From Symmetrospora coprosmae (lineage: Eukaryota > Basidiomycota > Cystobasidiomycetes > Symmetrosporaceae): a DNA stretch of 64,000 nucleotides. The translations under genes were made by a program, and so were the position numbers. The notes under the pieces are model-generated. The model had not been told where the DNA came from. It searched no databases and was given only the letters and a program-made list of their open reading frames with translations. The DNA is taken from the NCBI GenBank assembly GCA_008802785.1, contig VUYT01000049.1, positions 1 through 64,000 of the forward strand. The letters are read 5' to 3'. Positions 57,637 through 64,000 of this stretch are shown here, one piece after another (positions within the stretch are counted from its first letter, which is position 1; each line of letters begins with the position of its first letter).

Positions 57637-59544
57637 ATGTCAGCCAATTCGATGAGCATGTCGCCGGCGCCAGAACCTGCTTTGCGCGATCTGAAAAGCC
57701 TCGAAGAGAGCATCACTCGACTTGTGCAGACAAGCCTCGGAGAGATAAAGGAGGAGATGCAGACAGGCTTTCAGAGTATGAACGATAAGCTCGACGGCTT
57801 CGAGAACGTGCTGCAGGAAGGACTTCGGTCAGGTGTGCCAACAAAGTACGCCCAGCAGATTCGAGATCAGGAACGTCAGCTACGCGAGCTGCGCGGGCAG
57901 CTGGCCAGCAGCGAAGCGACCGCAGAGCGGTTGCGGAACACGGACGGCATGAAGCTCGGTCAGGCGCTACAGGCAGTCAGTGCTGCAGCGAGACAAGTAA
58001 CAGCGCCTGCCAAGACAAAGTTCACGGAGTTAGTTGGAGACGTCGTTCGGACCAAGGTGATGCAGTATCATTCCGCCGGTCCTTTGGCCGTAGCTGACGG
58101 GTGTTGCCAATCAGGAAATGACCAAGGCGAAAATTAGAAGTCGATTTAGAGCGTTGACGCGTGTCAATGGGGCAGATACCCTGCCAGCGGAGAGCAGGAG
58201 CACATTGGACAAGAAGCATCCTCTGTGGCCGCTGTTCAGCTCGATTGCGAGCGAAGGTGTGTATAGACGCGCAGCGAGCATGCAGTTTAATGAACGCGCC
58301 TACTGATACCCTTGCTATCAGTTGACATGATCAACTTCTTCGTCGACCCCGCGAACCGAGCGTTGGCCAACATGCTGCCGCAGCCCGGCAATTGTCAGCT
58401 TTGGCTGACGGAGCAGCCCTGCAGAACAATCGGAGACATGCCCGATGACAGCCTCGAGCTGCCTGTGCCGGAGTCGTTGGGTCAGCCTGAGCGCAAAGGA
58501 AAAGGTGTTGCTAGCAAGGCATCGACCGGCTTGGCGTCCCAGCTTGCATCCACACGTGCGCCAGGCACCGACGCTGCCGTCGACTTGCACCCCACCGACC
58601 TTGCGCAACTCTTCTCGCTTCCGGAAGGCCCGCCCACCACGTTCTACGCCGATCTCTCGGCTCCTCTCATGTCACAGGCGCCTGCGGCTGAGCCTGGCAC
58701 CAGCTCTCGGCCTTCAGTCACAGCCAGGTCCACCTCGTCTGCATCGAGCAAGCGCAAAAAGTCTGCCAGTCCCCCGCCGGCTACGGGTAACATCCTCTAC
58801 GACAATTACAAAGATTTGAACAGCTACCTAGCCGGAGAGTGGGGATTCACGAAAGAGCCGGAGGCCACACACCTTCACCGGAGCCAGTCCAACCGCGAGC
58901 TCTCCGCAGATGCGGAAGAGCGCCCACCGACCCAACGTCGACGGGCAGAGACCACAGCGGCCGTCAGGGTGCATCCGTCGGAGCTTCCGACCTTTCACAG
59001 CCAGAGTCTCGCCCTTTTCAACCTGCACTCGACGCCGGCACACAGCGACCCTTTCATTGCTCAATCAGCCCCGCCTCAGCAGAGCACTCATCTCTTCTCC
59101 GAATCTAGCTTCCCTCCTCCCTCTTTCAGGCCTGCCATGGAAAGGCAACCCTCCTTCCCAGCCTACCCATCAGCGACTGCGGGAAACCGCTCGTTTCCGC
59201 CAACGTTCACCTTGCCAGACGCTCATCGAATGAGATCGGCTACCACCTCTACGATGAGCTCCGCATCAAGTCGCCCGCAGTACAGTCCCACCAGCCCTGT
59301 CACCTTCCAGGCTCCGACGAGCCCAGCCCGCTCCCGAACGACCAGTAGGAACACCAGTCCGACGCACCGCCTGAGGCGACAGCCGTCTAAAGCAAGCAGC
59401 TTGCACGGCAGCTTCTTGCCTGAAGAGACTCCTGGGCAGCTGGAGTCGGACGCGGCGAGCCGTACACGAGAGGCTCGTAGAGATGCAAGCTACACAGTAC
59501 CGATCTCACATGTACCCCACGACGCTAAGACCTTGCTCAAATAA
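57637..59544 (+). CDS. coiled-coil protein, divergent partner of the Fanzor-like gene
   Basis: Three exons (57637-58056, 58115-58256, 58322-59544) give 594 residues in phase. Residues 15-110 form a coiled coil (LKSLEESITRLVQTSLGEIK, then KYAQQIRDQERQLRELRGQL). Residues ~140-230 look globular: KEMTKAKIRSRFRALTRVNG, DKKHPLWPLFSSIASE and VDMINFFVDPANRALANMLP. The rest is Ser/Pro/Thr-rich and probably disordered, with ILYDNYKDLNSYLAGEWGFT as the only ordered-looking island, and basic KRKKSAS that could be a nuclear signal. I do not recognise the family. Its position back-to-back with the nuclease-like gene suggests co-expression, which is inference. Confidence 0.7.
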
Positions 59545-59645
59545 AGGCAGACTGCCTGCGCAAGTTCTGCGTTCACCCAATGGTGTCGCGTCTCCAAAAA
59601 GCCTGTGCAAGGTTTCCGGGCACGAAAGCCCATTCTGTGCCATTG

Positions 59646-59691
59646 CTGTCTGGTCGTTTTGTTGTCTTGTTGTCTGGTCGTCTGGTCGTCC
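59646..59691 (+). repeat. degenerate 8-bp tandem repeat
   Basis: Imperfect copies of gtctggtc and gtcttgtt, the first of three repeat blocks upstream of the CPL1-like gene. Confidence 0.65.
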
Positions 59692-59713
59692 CTCTTGTCG
59701 ATGGTGGCCACCT

Positions 59714-59828
59714 CAATGCTCATGCTCAATGCTCATGCTCAATGCTCAATGCTCAATGCTCAGTGCTCACTGCTCAATGCTCGTCCTCAAGATTAATGCT
59801 CGATGCTCGATGCCCAATGCTCAGTGCC
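59714..59828 (+). repeat. 7-8-bp minisatellite
   Basis: About fourteen copies of a unit of the form aatgctc with occasional one-base additions and substitutions, ending in diverged copies. Confidence 0.85.
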
Positions 59829-59951
59829 CAGCTTCATCCACTACGTACTTACAGGCACTGGCTATACCAATCATTCGAGAAGATACAGGTTGAGCCCGCC
59901 TGGCAGACCGTTCCACCCGTCCAGCCCAATCCTCCACACTGGCAAACGGGT

Positions 59952-60061
59952 CGCTTGCGAACGGGGCGCTTGCGAACGGGGCGCTTGCGAACGGGTCGCT
60001 TGCGAACGGTGCGCTTGCGAACGGGGCGCTCGCGAACGGGGCGCTCGGCGGGGCGCTCGAA
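59952..60061 (+). repeat. 15-bp minisatellite
   Basis: Six full copies of a 15-bp unit (cgcttgcgaacgggg) with single-base variants, then two shortened copies. All ends about 155 bp before the CPL1-like start codon. Being a multiple of three it stays open in several frames, which creates false ORFs. Confidence 0.9.
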
Positions 60062-60217
60062 TGGTCACACGATGGTGCCCTTCTTCTCTCTTCTCTTCTT
60101 ACCCTTCCCCCATCGCCTGCTCCTCCTCCCTCTTCGCTCTTCAGTGTCCACCACTCTCCTTAAGCAGCAGCACCCAACCCCTGTCTCTCTCGTCTCATAC
60201 CCCAAAAAATAACCAAG

Positions 60218-61947
60218 ATGCGCGCCGTCTCCCTCGCCCTCGCTATGGGCGCCCTGCTCTTCGGCAGCGGCGTCTTCGCCAACGAGACTGTACACCAGGA
60301 GCGCTCCGACATCTCCGAAGCACCTTCTCACGTCCTCCAGCGCCGCACGTTCGGCCACGGCAGCTACTCGTACTGCAGCGATAAGCGGTACAAGCTCGCC
60401 TTCCACTCTGGCTCCGGCAGCTGCTCGTGCGTCTCGTCGTGCGGATCCAAGCAGAAGGAGTGCCCAGACCCACGGAGCGGCAAAGGATACGGTGCCTGCA
60501 GCGGCAAGGGATGCACCATCATCTGCAACGACGGCTTCGAGTTGAGGTGAGTTGATGGCCGTCGCCGCCCGTTTTCGTCGACTCCGTCCAAAACTCCGTG
60601 CTCACGGAAATCCCCCTTCATCCTCCACCTTCTCAACATCTCCCTATCTACCTTATCAACACGACACGTTATACACGCATACAGCAACGGCGACTGCAAG
60701 GCCATCCCTCCCAAGTGCAAGGAGAACGAAATCATCAGCAACGGCAAGTGTGTCTGCCCATCCGGCTTCGAGGTCAAGAAAGGCGCGTGCGTGAAGATCC
60801 CGACCTGCAAGGAGTTCGAGAAGTGGAATGGCAAGAGCTGCGAGTGTGCTCCCAGTATGTATACGCCTTTGCTATCCGTGATCGTCTGCTCAATTCATGC
60901 TGACACCCTCATCCCCGTCTCACAGGCTGCGGCAGGCACAAGAAGACCAACCAGTGCGAGCCCCAATGCCCGATCAACTCGTGGTACGACGGCAAGGCTG
61001 GCGAGTGCAAGTGCGACTACAAGTTCATCAAGGTCAACGGCCAGTGCAAGCCTGACTGTGGCTCGGACAAGGAGGTGAGCTGGCCCCTTTTGTGGCGTAC
61101 TGGCTGGCCCTTCTTGCTTTGCACGCTGGCTTGACGCTGTACCTTCCCTATGCAGTGGTGCGACGACTCCCACAAGTGCATCTGCAAGCCCGGCTTCGTC
61201 GATATCTGGGGAACATGCAAGCCGGTCCCGACCTGCCCGATCGGCCAGTCCTACGACAAGATCTCCAAGTCGTGCAAGTGCCCGGAGGGTACGCAGCTCG
61301 TTAGCAAGTGGTGCAAGCCCATTGTCCCTTCGTGCCCGAAGAACGAGGTCTACGACTTCAAGACCAAGTCGTGCATCTGCATCCCGAGCTGCAAGCGAGG
61401 CCACAAGAACACTTGCGAGCCCGTCACCCCTCCCCCTGTCGGCCCGTCCCAGAAGCCTAAGCCTAAGCCGGGACACGGCCACTGGGCTCAGGACCTGCAC
61501 AAGGCCATCTGGGACTCGCGCCACCACCGTCGCGAGCAGGTCAGTGCAACTCTTCTGAGCCTCCTCTTCCACCACTATCTTCTGACATGCTCGTACTCGC
61601 ATCCAACAGGACGCTGAATTCTGCCCTGACGGACTCTCGGCCTGCCCCATCTCGCAGACGCTTGGCGGCGGCTACGAGTGCCTGGATACCACCGAGGAGC
61701 TCGAGAACTGTGGCGGTTGCACTGCCAACGGCGACGGTGTCGACTGCACTGCCATCCCCAACGCTTCCGGCGTTGGATGCCAGGCTGGCCGCTGTGTCGT
61801 CTTCTCTTGCGCAGGTGAGCATGATCCGCGCCTCGTGACCAGATCCTCAGATCTCGAGCTAACGTGCTCTTCGCCCTCCTTGCAGCCAACTTCCGCCTCT
61901 CGCCAGCCGGCGAGTGCACGCCATCTCTCTTCTTCTCGTCGGCCTAA
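60218..61947 (+). CDS. secreted Cys-rich CPL1/priA-like protein
   Basis: Six exons (60218-60546, 60685-60854, 60926-61074, 61156-61539, 61610-61814, 61886-61947) give 432 residues. A signal peptide (MRAVSLALAMGALLFGSGVF) and a short propeptide with QRRTFGHG are followed by EGF-like Cys-rich units, for example NGKCVCPSGFEVKKGACVK, GKSCECAP and DDSHKCICKPGFVDIWGTC. A linker with repeated Lys-Pro and a dibasic HHRREQ site comes before the C-terminal CPL1-type domain: FCPDGLSACPISQTLGGGYE, CLDTTEELENCGGCT, GVDCTAIPNASGVGCQAG and RCVVFSCA. Members (priA of Lentinula, CPL1 of Cryptococcus) are secreted basidiomycete proteins; Cryptococcus CPL1 is a secreted effector that acts on host macrophages. 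Whether this one has a host role is unknown. Confidence 0.88.
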
Positions 61948-62999
61948 AGTAGAAGTCACCCTCTCGTCGTTTGCACAAAGCACGGACTCTCTCGTTCAGC
62001 ACATCGTTCCTCATTTGTCACTTCTACGCACCACCGGGTCCCGCCATCACTGGCAGGCGCACCCTCTGGCCGCTCTTTTCCTTCTCGCCCATCGTCCTCC
62101 AACCGACAACGATGCGGCGCTCTGGACACTTTCTCTCTCGTCGGCTGCCTAGATCGCGAAACGGGCTGTTCGTCATTACTCTCTTTTACTCTCGTTCGGG
62201 GTCGTCTTATCGTTGGTAGACAAGTGTAACCCGTACTCGAGGCCACACACTTCCTTCTCCACACCCGGCCTTGTGCCTGTGCGGCATCGCAAGGACACTC
62301 TCGATGGCTAGGCGTGCCTGTCTGCAGTAGTAATTCACATTCTTTTCATTCATTGCTTCTAGAGGTGGGCCATCGTCGGCCAGTCAATGTCATCGTTGTC
62401 TCTTTCAAGTTGCTAGAGACCTCCTAGCCTTCCGCAAGCGAGCATGAAGCGGAGAGCAGCGTGGCGGCGGGTTGGCTGGCTGGGGCTGCAGTGGGTCAGT
62501 CTGGCCTATGCCCAAGGCCACGTCCATGTAGCACCAGACTCAGGCTGTGCTGCTGCTGCTGCTGCTACTGTCGCCTGTCACTCTCTTCGCGGAACCTCGT
62601 GCGACTTCTGATTGTGGCGTTGACGCGTGCCGTCAGTCTGGCGTCGACTCGGAGTGGGCACACATTCGGGCAATGGTTGCACCGCACTCTGTCGCAGCCT
62701 GTTCGCACTTGCATTGTCGCCCTCTGCTGATCATCAGCATTCCCTATTGACGCTCTCTTCCGTAGCGCAAAGAAGGAAGAGCCCTGTGCGCGTCGACCTT
62801 GTTCGCGCGCGCGCGCCTTGGTCGCTCCATCCCTCCGCCCTTGCCGCCTTTTCGTCTCGCTCTGCGCACTCAACAAAAAAGGAGGCAGCAGGAAGGGGGA
62901 GCCACAAGGAGAGGGAGCAGCAAGGAGAGTGTCGACACAGCGGGAGAAGCGAGCATACTCGGAGAAGGACACCCTCTCGTTCGTGAATCAGCCCCAGCC
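61948..62999. other. long intergenic stretch
   Basis: 1,052 bp between the CPL1-like gene and the HMG-CoA reductase start. It contains a short CTG repeat at 62548 and a GC-alternating tract near 62807. The last part is probably the reductase promoter. No other gene was recognised. Confidence 0.45.
62548..62567 (+). repeat. CTG microsatellite
   Basis: About six to seven CTG/GCT triplets in non-coding DNA. Confidence 0.75.
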
Positions 63000-64000
63000 A
63001 TGCCGTCCTCAGCCTCCAGCGGCAGTGGCAGCGGCGCCAGCAGCAGCAGCGGCGGCGGTGTCGGTACCGTGTTCGCGCCGCTGAGGCTGCTCGCGAGGAC
63101 TGCGAGCAAGATGCCCATCGAGGTCATCACCCTCGGGTTCTGCATCGTCACGCTGGCCTACTTCCAGCTCCTCCACGCCGTCAAGCACTCTGAGTTCCTC
63201 CATCACCCTTCAGCAGCCGGTGGAGCCGGTGCAGCGGCGAGTTCCTCGGACCATCTGGCAGGAGAGGACATAGCAGGAGGAGCAGACCCGTCGACGCTAG
63301 CAGCAGAAGCTGGCACCCTGCTCGCAAGAACTGCGACCGGCAGCTGGGTAGAGGTCCCAGCCGGCCACAGCAGCGAGGCAGTCACCCTCGTCCTGCACAG
63401 GGTCGTCGCAGGGGTCGATCTCGACCACGAGGCAATCTACCCGTATCACCATCAGGCCGCTGCACAAGACGATCGCAACATCCTCGCCTTCCCGGCACAC
63501 TCGTCGTCACCCGTCACGCTCGCAGATGAGATCACTCCCGACAGCCTGCCCACGTCTGGGAAAGCCCCTCGCGCCCTGCTTGCCAACAGCGAGCAGGCCA
63601 ACGCATCCCTGCGAGACTTTGAAGACTATCTCCGAAGCTCTGCCCTGTCTGCAGGCGATGGCAGCCACCAGCGGAGACTCACAGAAGTCTGCTACAAGCC
63701 GCCTACCACTTCCATCTTTGCTGCGAGCGAGTGCTTCACCGTCTCTTTCGACACGACCGCGTCGGTCGATGGCAACTCTGCCTTGCTGTCCTTTGGTCTG
63801 CTCCCAACGCCGGAAGCGCAGGACTGGATCCAGTCGCTGGTCGCCAAGCAGCCCGTAGCTAGCTCAGATGCGCGCGGCTACTCCTACGTATCCATGTCCT
63901 CGCTGCAGAGCAGGCCCGTGGCCGACTCTGGCCTGGGCCTCTCCTTCAAGGCCTTCCCGGCCGGAACGAGCGGGCTCGCCAATGCATCTAGCATGTCCGG
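63000..64000 (+). CDS. HMG1: probable HMG-CoA reductase, N-terminal part (runs off the window)
   Basis: An open frame from the ATG at 63000 to the window end without a stop, over 330 codons. After a Ser/Gly-rich start comes LLARTASKMPIEVITLGFC and IVTLAYFQLLHAVKHSEFL. This matches the first membrane segment and conserved P.E......TLAY..L...KHS.F motif of fungal HMG-CoA reductases. The next ~300 residues are a lumenal/cytosolic loop of low conservation, as expected in smut-type enzymes. The sterol-sensing and catalytic domains would lie beyond the window. The enzyme makes mevalonate from HMG-CoA at the ER and controls ergosterol synthesis. Assignment rests on the N-terminus only. Confidence 0.7.
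   Translation, partial: MPSSASSGSGSGASSSSGGGVGTVFAPLRLLARTASKMPIEVITLGFCIVTLAYFQLLHAVKHSEFLHHPSAAGGAGAAASSSDHLAGEDIAGGADPSTLAAEAGTLLARTATGSWVEVPAGHSSEAVTLVLHRVVAGVDLDHEAIYPYHHQAAAQDDRNILAFPAHSSSPVTLADEITPDSLPTSGKAPRALLANSEQANASLRDFEDYLRSSALSAGDGSHQRRLTEVCYKPPTTSIFAASECFTVSFDTTASVDGNSALLSFGLLPTPEAQDWIQSLVAKQPVASSDARGYSYVSMSSLQSRPVADSGLGLSFKAFPAGTSGLANASSMS

Larger units (their letters stand above)
59545..60217. other. minisatellite-rich upstream region
   Basis: 673 bp between the coiled-coil gene and the CPL1-like gene, with at least three different tandem repeats (separate entries). The last ~120 bp before 60218 are C/T-rich, like a promoter and 5' UTR. Confidence 0.6.

Noticed and set aside
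59580-60384. Open frames of 190-210 codons with repeated Thr-Gly-Arg-Leu-Arg
   Set aside because: They arise from the 15-bp minisatellite, whose length is a multiple of three. There is no protein character outside the repeat.

Overview
The window is intron-dense nuclear DNA from a filamentous or yeast-like fungus, most likely a basidiomycete. The evidence is the GC-rich sequence, the many 40-190 nt introns with gtgagt/gtgcgt-type donors, and the gene content: SelO/Fmp40, KIN17, Ssr4, a CPL1/priA-type secreted protein, and secreted aspartic proteases. A smut-like lineage (Ustilaginomycotina) fits, but the sequence does not prove it. All exon models were made by eye from splice sites and reading phase, so boundaries may be off by a base or more.

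Layout. 0-4 kb: two related small ORFs, an unrecognised two-exon gene and KIN17. 4-9.5 kb: a large type II membrane glycosyltransferase and a multi-pass membrane protein. 9.5-13.2 kb: an alpha/beta-hydrolase with an in-frame stop, a small protein ending in Cys-Cys, and an F-box/WD40 protein. 13.4-21 kb: SelO, TFIIF beta, a small coiled-coil protein, MsrB and TFIIA gamma. 21.4-25.8 kb: a tandem pair of secreted aspartic proteases. 26-33.5 kb: an RRM protein with an RGG insertion, calmodulin and an SMP/C2 membrane-tether protein. 33.7-41.7 kb: GPI mannosyltransferase I, a synaptobrevin and a 1,298-residue Ser/Gln-rich protein. 42-44.2 kb: a degenerate-looking gene. 44.8-51 kb: a lipase-like secreted protein and two chromatin-remodeller subunits (Ssr4, INO80B/Ies2-like). 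51.3-53.4 kb: a probable mitochondrial protein of unknown function. 53.9-59.5 kb: a divergent pair. 59.6-60.1 kb: a minisatellite cluster. 60.2-61.9 kb: a secreted Cys-rich CPL1-like protein. 63 kb to the end: the N-terminus of a probable HMG-CoA reductase.

The best candidate for something new is the divergent pair. A seven-exon, 979-residue protein carries what looks like a RuvC-type nuclease core of the TnpB/Fanzor kind. It shares a 390 bp promoter region with a 594-residue coiled-coil protein. Other points of interest are calmodulin with three exons of 7-12 nt, a 20-nt microexon in TFIIF beta, a lipase homologue with no nucleophilic serine, and an RGG box inside an RRM loop.
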